Assembly: GCA_019417145.1 (NCBI GenBank)
Contig: DXVY01000141.1
Coordinates: forward strand, 1-5,267
Origin: Clostridiales bacterium
GTDB taxonomy: Bacteria; Bacillota; Clostridia; Oscillospirales; Acutalibacteraceae
Direction of reading: 5' to 3'
Length of the DNA: 5,267 bases
The position numbers and the translations under genes are program-made. This document shows positions 1 through 5,267 of the stretch, piece after piece (position 1 is the stretch's first letter; each line of letters starts with the position of its first letter). The notes under the pieces were generated by a model. It was not told the origin of the DNA. It saw only the letters and a list, made by a program, of their open reading frames with translations, and did no database searches.

Positions 1-1572
1 AACGCCGCCAGAGAGCTGGCCGCAGAGCTGCGGGAGGGGGCGCCCTGCCCGGTTTGCGGCGCCACCCATCATCCCGCCCCCCACACTGGCGCGGCCCCGG
101 CTGGCGGCCACGACCGGCTGGAGGAAACCCGCGAGGCCGTGCGCAAGGCCCGCGCCCAGGCCGACGCCTGCCGTTCGGCGGCCGCAGAGGCAGCCGCCCG
201 CCTGCAAACGGCGCAGGAGGCCCTGCAACAGGCGCAAGAGACCTGCGCCGGCCTCTCCCTACAGGATTTGTCCGCAGCCGAAAAGCAGCGGGACGCCTGT
301 AAAACCCGGCTGGAGGCGGCCGTGAGCAAGGCCGCATCCTTCCAGCGATATCAGGACGGACTGCGGGAGCTCAAAGAGCAAAAGCAGACGGCCGAGGCCG
401 CTCTAAGCCAGGCGGAAGCACGGAAAAACGAGCTGACCGCGGGGTTGGCGGCCCTAACGGCATCCAAAGGAGATATACTCCGCCGGCTACCGGCCGGCGC
501 CGATTACGCGCAGCTGAAGGCCGAGCTGCAAAAGCTCAAAGAGCAGGCCGACAGCCTACAGATCCGAACGGCTGCTCTGGAAAAAGAGCGAGAGGAAAAG
601 GGCCAGGCCCTCTCCCGGGCTGAGGCCGCCGCAGGGGCGGCCGAAGATGCCTGTCGAGAGGCTGATGCCCGCCGGATAGACGCAGAGCGGGAGCTGGAAC
701 GGGCCGTCATGGCCGCCGGGCTGTCCCCGGATGAAAATATCGCCGAACTGCTGCTGGAACCACCGGTCATACAGGAGATGGAGACCCGCATCCGACAGCA
801 CGAATCCAGCCTACGGCTGACCGCCGACAAAATAGCCGAGCTGGAGGAGGCTCTGGTAGGCAAGGAACAGCCGGACGTTTCGGATCTTACCGCCCGCAAA
901 CAGGAGGCCGCGGCGCGGTTGTCGCAGACGCGGGAGGAAAGGGGCCGTCTGGCCGCCCGCATGCAGCAGCTGGAACAGGCGCGGGACCGTCTGGCACAGC
1001 TCGCCCAAAGGCAGCAGGGGCTGGATGCGTCCTATGGCCGCATTGCCCGTGTATCCGCCTTTATCAGTGGAAAAAATCCCCACCGTACGCCGCTGCACGG
1101 TTTTATCCTCGGCCTAATGTTGGACGAGGTGGTGGAAGCCGCCAGCCGGTATCTCATCCGCCTCAGTCGGAACCGGTATCAACTGGTACGGGTAGACGCC
1201 GTGGGAGGAAATGCTCTGCGGGGACTGGACATCGAGGTTACCGACGCCCATACTGGCGGCCAACGCCGGGTCTGCACCCTGTCAGGGGGCGAGCTGTTTT
1301 TGGCTTCCCTCTCCCTGGCCTTTGGCCTGGCTGAGGTGGTTCAGTCCTACGCCGGCGGTGTTAAGCTAGACTCTATCTTTATCGACGAGGGCTTTGGCAC
1401 CCTGGACGCCGAGACACTGGAGGCCGCTATGAAGGCCCTGGCCGACATCCAAAAGGAGGGTCGGCTGGTGGGCCTGATCTCACATGTGGCGGAACTGCGG
1501 GACCGTATCCCGGCCCATATCGAGGTGGTGGCCGGCCAAGACGGCAGCAGCCTGCTGGTAAAGCCCTTGTGA
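1..1572 (+). CDS. sbcC: Exonuclease subunit SbcC (Rad50-like SMC ATPase), C-terminal half, 5' partial
   Basis: SbcC is the ATPase subunit of the SbcCD (Rad50-Mre11-type) nuclease, which cleaves hairpins and blocked DNA ends in the cytoplasm. The frame is open from base 1 to the TGA at 1570-1572, giving 523 residues, about half of the usual 1000 or so. The fragment opens with a zinc-hook CPVCG motif (Cys16 and Cys19, bases 46-57). The returning coiled-coil arm follows, very rich in Ala, Glu, Gln and Arg, to about residue 340. The C-terminal ATPase lobe then carries the ABC signature LSGGE (427-431), a Walker B strand ending in Asp462-Glu463, the D-loop GTLD (466-469) and a switch histidine in SHV (His495). 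The Walker A lobe, first arm and true start lie off the left edge, where sbcD would also be expected. A GTG at 139 is internal. The zinc hook combined with the SbcC-type lobe makes RecF, RecN or SMC unlikely. Confidence 0.95.
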   Translation, partial: NAARELAAELREGAPCPVCGATHHPAPHTGAAPAGGHDRLEETREAVRKARAQADACRSAAAEAAARLQTAQEALQQAQETCAGLSLQDLSAAEKQRDACKTRLEAAVSKAASFQRYQDGLRELKEQKQTAEAALSQAEARKNELTAGLAALTASKGDILRRLPAGADYAQLKAELQKLKEQADSLQIRTAALEKEREEKGQALSRAEAAAGAAEDACREADARRIDAERELERAVMAAGLSPDENIAELLLEPPVIQEMETRIRQHESSLRLTADKIAELEEALVGKEQPDVSDLTARKQEAAARLSQTREERGRLAARMQQLEQARDRLAQLAQRQQGLDASYGRIARVSAFISGKNPHRTPLHGFILGLMLDEVVEAASRYLIRLSRNRYQLVRVDAVGGNALRGLDIEVTDAHTGGQRRVCTLSGGELFLASLSLAFGLAEVVQSYAGGVKLDSIFIDEGFGTLDAETLEAAMKALADIQKEGRLVGLISHVAELRDRIPAHIEVVAGQDGSSLLVKPL

Positions 1573-1582
1573 TTGGAAGAGA

Positions 1583-1613
1583 TCCCGGTGCATGTCCGTA
1601 AAGGGCGCCGGGA
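1583..1613 (+). other. Hairpin in the sbcC-araC gap
   Basis: Bases 1583-1591 (TCCCGGTGC) can pair with 1605-1613 (GCGCCGGGA) as a nine-pair stem with one G-U wobble and a 13-base loop. It begins 10 bases after the sbcC stop codon. No T-run follows, so it is not a standard intrinsic terminator. It could be a weak terminator, a 3' mRNA stabiliser or chance pairing in GC-rich DNA. No clear sigma-A promoter was seen in the 87-base gap. Confidence 0.35.
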
Positions 1614-1643
1614 ACCGCGTATCAAGGCGGCAAATATTTTCAG

Positions 1644-1650
1644 AAAGGGG
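1644..1650 (+). promoter_or_regulatory. Ribosome binding site of the AraC-family gene
   Basis: AAAGGGG lies nine bases before the ATG at 1660. It decides the start in favour of that ATG over two upstream in-frame candidates: TTG at 1573, directly after the sbcC stop, and GTG at 1588, which has a weaker GGAAGAG at 1575-1581. Confidence 0.65.
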
Positions 1651-1659
1651 AATGCGCGC

Positions 1660-2562
1660 ATGGAGCCGGCCATAGAAAAATACACCACCGATTGGACGGC
1701 CGACTCGGTCCGCCTGATCCACACCCCCAGCGCCGCCGCCCTGGCCTCTTTCTTTTATGTGCAGGAGGCAGGCTATTTTCGGACCCTTCCCGGGTATTTT
1801 ACCGAGCGCTCCCGCCTGCCCTCCTTCCTCATGCTCTATACCCTGTCGGGGAGGGGAAAACTGCGCTACGTGGGCGCAACCCATGCTCTGGGCGCGGGCG
1901 ACGCCATGTTCATCAACTGCATGGAGCATCATGTATACACCGCCCAGCCGCCGGACAACTGGGAGTTTCTTTGGGTGCATTTTTACGGCGCCACCAGCGA
2001 AGGATATTACAAGCAGTTCGCCAAGCAGAGTCCGCCTGTCATAGCTGTGGGCGATACTGTTATTCCCCAGGCTCTGCGGGATATTCTGGAGCTGCAGCGG
2101 GCGGAGCATCCCCAGGCGGAAGTCCAGTGCTCCCGGCTGCTGATGGAGCTGCTTACCGCCTTTCTCACAGGGGCGGCGGCCAATCTACCCATCCCCGCCT
2201 TTGTCCAAGGAGCGGCGGATCTGATACGGCGGGCCTTTGATACCCCCCTGTCCCTGGACGAGCTATCCGAGGCGGTGCGCGTAAGCAAGTACCATCTCTG
2301 TAGGGAATTCAAAAAGCATATGGGCTGTTCTCCCGGTGAATATCTGAACCGGCAGCGTATCGGCCGGGCGAAGGAGCTGCTCCGCTCTACCGACCAGTCT
2401 ATCGAAAGCATTGCCGCCGCTGTGGGAGCGGGAACCGAAAATCGGTTGCTGTTTTTGTTCAAGGGACAGACCGGGCTGACGCCCAGCGCCTATCGCAAAA
2501 TGTGGAAAAGCCGGCAGTTTCCCGCCCCGTCCGACAGCATGGATACCGGATATAATGTTTAG
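1660..2562 (+). CDS. AraC-family transcriptional regulator with N-terminal cupin-like sensor domain
   Basis: This is a predicted cytoplasmic DNA-binding regulator of 300 residues, a normal length for AraC proteins that have a cupin-type sensor. Residues from about 30 to 135 resemble the AraC ligand-binding cupin: a strand ending in LYTLSGRGKL, a GAGDAMF turn, then a His pair (90-91) and WEFLWVHFYG. Residues from about 181 to 283 form the double helix-turn-helix domain. The first HTH is typical (about 199-219, SLDELSEAVRVSKYHLCREF), followed by a GCSPGEYLNRQRI linker helix. The second ends in the family hallmark TGLTPSAYRK, but its recognition helix (261-268, NRLLFLFK) departs from the usual NYFSRxFK pattern. 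A 17-residue tail follows. The stop lies 19 bases before the SLOG gene start, so the two are probably one transcript. Sugar or other carbon-source sensing is common in this family, but nothing here identifies the effector or targets. An upstream start at 1588 or 1573 is possible but less likely. Confidence 0.9.
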   Translation: MEPAIEKYTTDWTADSVRLIHTPSAAALASFFYVQEAGYFRTLPGYFTERSRLPSFLMLYTLSGRGKLRYVGATHALGAGDAMFINCMEHHVYTAQPPDNWEFLWVHFYGATSEGYYKQFAKQSPPVIAVGDTVIPQALRDILELQRAEHPQAEVQCSRLLMELLTAFLTGAAANLPIPAFVQGAADLIRRAFDTPLSLDELSEAVRVSKYHLCREFKKHMGCSPGEYLNRQRIGRAKELLRSTDQSIESIAAAVGAGTENRLLFLFKGQTGLTPSAYRKMWKSRQFPAPSDSMDTGYNV

Positions 2563-2566
2563 GTAT

Positions 2567-2573
2567 GAGGAGG
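2567..2573 (+). promoter_or_regulatory. Ribosome binding site of the SLOG/YpsA-like gene
   Basis: GAGGAGG, a near-ideal anti-16S match, ends eight bases before the GTG at 2582. It therefore supports that GTG as the start. The in-frame ATG at 2555 lies upstream of this site and overlaps the end of the AraC gene. Confidence 0.8.
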
Positions 2574-2581
2574 CGAGCCCT

Positions 2582-3133
2582 GTGCCCCAGATCAAGGCTT
2601 GTTGCTTTACCGGCTACCGGCCGGAGAAATTTCCTTTTCCCTTCGAGGAAAATCATTTGCAGTACACCGCCTTTGAGGATAAACTGACCGATTCCATATT
2701 CGCTCTGGCTTCCGAGGGATACAGCCGCTTTTACACAGGGGCCGCTCGCGGGTTTGATCTTCTGGCCGCCGAACTGGTTTTGCTGGGAAGAAGGCTGCGC
2801 GGCGTTTCCGTGGAGCTTTACTGCGCCGTTCCCTTCAGAGGGCAGGATACCGGCTGGTCGGAGGCCTGGCGGCGGCGCTATGCCCGGGTGCTAGAGCAGG
2901 CGGACCATGTGGAGTACCTGGCAGACGGGTACTGTAGGGGCTGCTATCAGCGGCGCAATCAATTTATGGTGGACAACAGTCAGCTGGTGCTGACCTATTA
3001 TGACGGGCAGGCCGGGGGCACTGCCGGCACATTGGCCTACGCCCGTCGTCAGGGGAAGCCCATCGTCAACCTGGCCGATTACGAGATAGAGGAGGAGATG
3101 GAGGCCTTTCCCTATCAGTTTGAGATTCTGTGA
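2582..3133 (+). CDS. SLOG-superfamily protein, DUF1273/YpsA-like
   Basis: This 183-residue protein has the layout of the DUF1273/YpsA family, a Rossmann-like member of the SLOG (SMF/LOG) nucleotide-binding superfamily. Visible marks are the N-terminal CCFTGYRPEKF (7-17), the glycine-rich TGAARGFD (52-59), a central AVPF then W..AW..RY stretch (about 82-100), RNQFMVD (125-131) and the YDGQAGGTAGT loop (140-150), which in SLOG proteins typically contacts a nucleotide or phosphate. There is no signal peptide or membrane segment, so it is probably cytoplasmic. Bacillus subtilis YpsA has been linked to cell-division control; whether that applies here is unknown and no substrate can be read from the sequence. 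GTG at 2582 is chosen because GAGGAGG stands eight bases upstream. The alternative ATG at 2555 would add nine residues that overlap the regulator's stop. It is probably translated from the same mRNA as the AraC-family gene. Confidence 0.85.
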   Translation: MPQIKACCFTGYRPEKFPFPFEENHLQYTAFEDKLTDSIFALASEGYSRFYTGAARGFDLLAAELVLLGRRLRGVSVELYCAVPFRGQDTGWSEAWRRRYARVLEQADHVEYLADGYCRGCYQRRNQFMVDNSQLVLTYYDGQAGGTAGTLAYARRQGKPIVNLADYEIEEEMEAFPYQFEIL

Positions 3134-3326
3134 TTGTGTTCGATCCATCAATTATATATAAACTTGTTAATTAAACCCGGATGAGCGTTGAACTATGCCT
3201 ATGAAAAGCGGTCGCAAACGCGCAAAGCGTCGGCGTCGCCAATCATACGGTAGGCTTAAACTCCCACGGGACAACCTTTCCCCGACGGCAAATTTCAAAT
3301 ATTTATATAGGTGAAAATAGAGAAGG
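3134..3326. other. Non-coding AT-richer spacer with dyads, function unknown
   Basis: This 193-base spacer between the SLOG gene and the terminator is about 43% GC by hand count, clearly below the neighbouring genes. Both ends are very AT-rich (3151-3175 and 3291-3310) and enclose a GC-richer core. An exact 8-base inverted repeat, TATATAAA at 3155-3162 and TTTATATA at 3302-3309, bounds the segment. Inside are smaller dyads: GCCTA 3197-3201 with TAGGC 3251-3255, CGTCGG 3228-3233 with CCGACG 3282-3287, ACGC 3219-3222 with GCGT 3227-3230, and TCCC-AC-GGGA at 3262-3271. CGCAAA occurs twice (3213-3218 and 3221-3226). The short reading frames in it are not convincing genes. It could be a small RNA, a repeat element or decayed sequence. 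Confidence 0.5.
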
Positions 3327-3360
3327 AAAAGCGGGCGCTGAAAACACAGCGCCCGCTTTT
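3327..3360. terminator. Bidirectional intrinsic terminator between the converging SLOG and argF units
   Basis: AAAAGCGGGCGCTG (3327-3340) pairs perfectly with CAGCGCCCGCTTTT (3347-3360) around a six-base loop. The A and T ends supply a short U-tract on either strand. On the minus strand the hairpin begins 14 bases after the argF stop codon and is followed by further pyrimidines, so it should end the arg operon. On the plus strand it can end transcription coming through the AraC-SLOG pair and the AT-rich spacer. The U-tract is short, only four T in each direction, so efficiency may differ between directions. Confidence 0.88.
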
Positions 3361-3374
3361 CGCAATATCCTTGT

Positions 3375-4289
3375 CTACTTCTTATCTCCCATAAGCGTGA
3401 CCATAACCGCCTTTTGCGCATGGAGCCGATTTTCGGCCTCCTGGAAAATCTCATCGGCATGGGCCTCAAAGACCTCGGCGGTGATCTCCTCGCCCCGATG
3501 GGCGGGCAGGCAGTGCAGCACCATAGCGTCCGGTTTAGCCAGGGCCATCAGACCGGCGTTGATTTGGTAGCCGGCAAAGGCCTTTTTCCGGGCCTCCCGC
3601 TCGCTCTCCTGGCCCATGGAGGCCCAAACGTCGGTGATCATGATATCCGCATTCTTGGCCGCGTCAGCCGGGGTGCGGTGCAGATGGAAGGCGTCGCCGC
3701 AGCCGGCGGCAAATTCCAATACCTCGGCGGCGGGATCGTATCCTTCAGGGCAGGCCACCGAAACCTCCATGCCGGTCTTCAGGCCGCCCACGATAAGGGA
3801 GTTCATCATGTTATTGCCGTCGCCGATATAGCACATTTTCAGGCCCTCCAGCCGGCCCTTCATCTCCCGGATGGTCAGCAGGTCGGCCAGGATCTGGCAG
3901 GGATGACAGAAATCGGTCAGGCCGTTGATAACCGAGATAGAGCCCACCTCCGCCAGGGTCTCCACCTCCGATTGCTCAAAGGTACGGATCATAATACCGT
4001 CCAGATAACGGGAAAGCACCCGTGCAGTGTCCTCCACCGGCTCGCCCCGTCCGATCTGCAGGTCATGGGAGGACAGGAACAGGGCCTGACCGCCCAGCTG
4101 GTACATGCCCACCTCAAAGGACACGCGGGTGCGGGTGGAGGCCTTCTGGAAGATCATTCCCAGGGACTTACCGGCCAGGTGGGGATGGGGGATGCCGTGC
4201 TTCAGCTCATATTTGAGCTGGTCGGCCAGGTTCAAAAGGCTTATAATTTCCTCGCCGGAAAGATCCAGCATTTTCAGCAGGTGTTTCAT
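3375..4289 (-). CDS. argF: Ornithine carbamoyltransferase
   Basis: This enzyme transfers the carbamoyl group of carbamoyl phosphate to the delta-amino group of ornithine, giving citrulline in cytoplasmic arginine biosynthesis. The 304 residues match the family's usual length. The carbamoyl-phosphate site STRTR is at 51-55, HPCQ at 129-132, the GDGNNMMNS stretch that begins the ornithine-binding half at 156-164, the DVWASMG loop at 220-226 and the ornithine-contacting HCLPAHRGEE at 259-268, with the expected Cys260. The SMG loop together with HCLP favours ornithine over aspartate carbamoyltransferase. The start is the ATG at 4289-4287, preceded by AAAGGAAG at seven bases; a GTG at 4310 in the same frame lies upstream of that site. 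It follows argD by 24 bases and is the last gene before the terminator. A catabolic (arcB) role is possible in principle, but linkage to argD argues for biosynthesis. No key residue is missing. Confidence 0.96.
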   Translation of the reverse strand: MKHLLKMLDLSGEEIISLLNLADQLKYELKHGIPHPHLAGKSLGMIFQKASTRTRVSFEVGMYQLGGQALFLSSHDLQIGRGEPVEDTARVLSRYLDGIMIRTFEQSEVETLAEVGSISVINGLTDFCHPCQILADLLTIREMKGRLEGLKMCYIGDGNNMMNSLIVGGLKTGMEVSVACPEGYDPAAEVLEFAAGCGDAFHLHRTPADAAKNADIMITDVWASMGQESEREARKKAFAGYQINAGLMALAKPDAMVLHCLPAHRGEEITAEVFEAHADEIFQEAENRLHAQKAVMVTLMGDKK

Positions 4290-4296
4290 ATCGCGT

Positions 4297-4304
4297 CTTC
4301 CTTT
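4297..4304 (-). promoter_or_regulatory. Ribosome binding site of argF
   Basis: Read on the minus strand, AAAGGAAG stands seven bases before the ATG at 4289. It lies inside the 24-base argD-argF gap and rules against the in-frame GTG at 4310 as the main start. Confidence 0.7.
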
Positions 4305-4313
4305 CGTCACGGT

Positions 4314-5267
4314 TTACAGGGCAGCCAGCACCTCGCGCAGCGCCGTCAAGCCCCGGTCTATTTCCGCGTATGTAATATTCAGGGGGGGCAGCAGCCGGAT
4401 CACCTCTTTGGCCGTGAGGACGATCAGGCCCTTTTGCAGACAGGCGGCCGCCACATCTCGAGCGCTCCCCTTTTCCAGAGCCACGCCCAGCATCATACCC
4501 AGGCCCCGGACGGCCGCCACGTTGGGCATCTGCCCGATCTTTTCCCGCAGATACGCGCCCTTTTCCGCAACCTCTTTTAAGAAAGAGGGTTGGCTGACCC
4601 TATCCAGCACATAAGAGGCCGCGGCGCAGGCGATGGGATTTCCGCCGTAGGTGGTGCCGTGGGTACCGGCCGACAGAACCGCTTCCAGCCTTTTCACGCA
4701 CAGGCAGGCGCCCACCGGCAGCCCGCCGCCCAGCCCCTTGGCCGTGGTGACGATATCGGGGAGGATATCATACTGCTCATAGGCATAGAAGCTGCCGGTG
4801 CGGCCCACGCCGGTCTGCACCTCGTCCACAATGAGCAGCAGCCCATGGCCGTCGCAGAATCTGCGCAGGGCCTTTACATAGTCCTTATCCAGGGGACAAA
4901 CGCCCCCTTCTCCCTGCACCAGCTCAATCATAACGGCGCAGGTAGCCGCGGTCACCGCCCCCTCCAGGGCGGTGATATTGCCGGCGGGGACATAGGAAAA
5001 CCCTTCGGTAAAGGGAAAGAAAAAGTTATGAAATACCTCCTGGCCGGTGGCGGCCAGGGTGGTGACGGTGCGGCCGTGGAAGGAGTTTTGCAGGGTGATA
5101 ATCTCGCCCCGTCCCCTGCCGTATGTGTCAAAGGAAAACTTGCGGGCCAGCTTGATGGCGCACTCGTTGGCCTCGGCGCCGGAGTTGCAGAAAAAAACCT
5201 TGTCCATGCCGGAAAGCGCGCAAAGCCGTTTGGCAAGGGCAACCTGCGCCTCGGAATAATACAGGTT
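4314..5267 (-). CDS. argD: Acetylornithine aminotransferase (class III PLP enzyme), 5' partial
   Basis: ArgD converts N-acetylglutamate 5-semialdehyde and glutamate to N-acetylornithine and 2-oxoglutarate, using pyridoxal phosphate. The frame runs from the right edge to the TAA at 4316-4314 as 317 residues; about 75-85 N-terminal residues are missing compared with a typical 390-400. Numbered from the edge, it shows NLYYSEAQ (1-8), the PLP-phosphate segment CNSGAEANE (27-35), FHGRT (63-67), QGEGG (118-122), DEVQTGVGRTG (148-158, Asp148 facing the PLP ring nitrogen), the Schiff-base lysine in TTAKG (Lys177) and THGTTYGGNP (202-211). Met at 5207 is internal, since family-like sequence continues upstream of it. 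The fold alone would also fit ornithine or 4-aminobutyrate aminotransferases, but NLYY, GTHGTTYGGNP and the adjacent argF favour ArgD. The gene appears intact within the window, and its promoter and any ArgR boxes lie off the right edge. Confidence 0.94.
   Translation of the reverse strand, partial: NLYYSEAQVALAKRLCALSGMDKVFFCNSGAEANECAIKLARKFSFDTYGRGRGEIITLQNSFHGRTVTTLAATGQEVFHNFFFPFTEGFSYVPAGNITALEGAVTAATCAVMIELVQGEGGVCPLDKDYVKALRRFCDGHGLLLIVDEVQTGVGRTGSFYAYEQYDILPDIVTTAKGLGGGLPVGACLCVKRLEAVLSAGTHGTTYGGNPIACAAASYVLDRVSQPSFLKEVAEKGAYLREKIGQMPNVAAVRGLGMMLGVALEKGSARDVAAACLQKGLIVLTAKEVIRLLPPLNITYAEIDRGLTALREVLAAL

Noticed and set aside
504..962. Minus-strand open frame (152 codons) opposite the sbcC coiled coil
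   Set aside because: The Ser/Arg/Ala-rich product is what the reverse of an Ala/Glu/Arg coiled coil gives. No domain is visible, and the sbcC frame is certain.
1480..2109. Minus-strand open frame (209 codons) opposite the end of sbcC and the start of the AraC gene
   Set aside because: It spans two real genes on the other strand and shows no family motif.
3213..3226. Short direct repeat CGCAAA as a possible CRISPR or iteron
   Set aside because: There are only two copies, eight bases apart, with no regular array and no associated cas or rep gene.
3195..3314. Small plus-strand frame of 39 codons in the spacer with a very basic product (MPMKSGRKRAKRRRRQSYGR...)
   Set aside because: There is no good ribosome binding site, and the Arg run comes from the CGC/CGG-rich core rather than a recognisable protein. 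It is kept only as a remote possibility.
3167..3469. Minus-strand frame of 100 codons running from inside argF through the terminator and spacer
   Set aside because: It begins inside argF in another frame and reads straight through the terminator hairpin, so it is almost certainly not translated.
4290..4313. Possible ArgR operator or attenuator between argD and argF
   Set aside because: The 24-base gap has only a ribosome binding site. No palindrome resembling an ARG box was seen; control is expected upstream of the operon, off the right edge.
3414..4580. Long plus-strand open frame (388 codons) antisense to argF and the end of argD
   Set aside because: It mirrors two well-supported enzymes, its translation is low-complexity (Gly, Gln and His rich) with no recognisable domain, and long antisense frames are expected in GC-rich genes.

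Overview
The window looks like chromosomal DNA from a high-GC member of the Clostridia, perhaps an Oscillospiraceae-type gut Firmicute. The basis is GC-rich coding sequence, strong purine-rich ribosome binding sites, a YpsA/DUF1273-type SLOG protein, an AraC regulator and an argD-argF gene order. The taxonomic call is inference from gene content and style; there is no rRNA or other marker here.

Layout. Positions 1-1572 (+) hold the C-terminal half of the DNA repair ATPase SbcC, cut by the left edge just before its zinc hook. After an 87-base gap with a hairpin come an AraC-family regulator (1660-2562, +) and a closely spaced SLOG/YpsA-like protein (2582-3133, +), probably co-transcribed. Positions 3134-3326 are a non-coding, noticeably AT-richer segment (about 43% GC by hand count) with several dyads and no convincing gene. 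A strong intrinsic terminator hairpin (3327-3360) lies between the two converging transcription units. On the minus strand are argF (ornithine carbamoyltransferase, 3375-4289) and, upstream of it, argD (acetylornithine aminotransferase, 4314-5267), whose N-terminus is cut by the right edge.

How the genes fit together. argD and argF carry out two steps of arginine biosynthesis: transamination to N-acetylornithine, then carbamoylation of ornithine to citrulline. They look like the promoter-distal end of an arg operon whose earlier genes lie beyond the right edge. SbcC is a housekeeping repair gene, normally paired with sbcD, which would lie off the left edge. The AraC-SLOG pair is the least explained coding part: both families are recognisable, but the effector, the target genes and the reason for the pairing are not visible.

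I see no CRISPR array, insertion sequence, tRNA, rRNA or defence cassette. The most open question is the AT-rich spacer at 3134-3326. It could be a small RNA gene, a short dispersed repeat, or decayed sequence.
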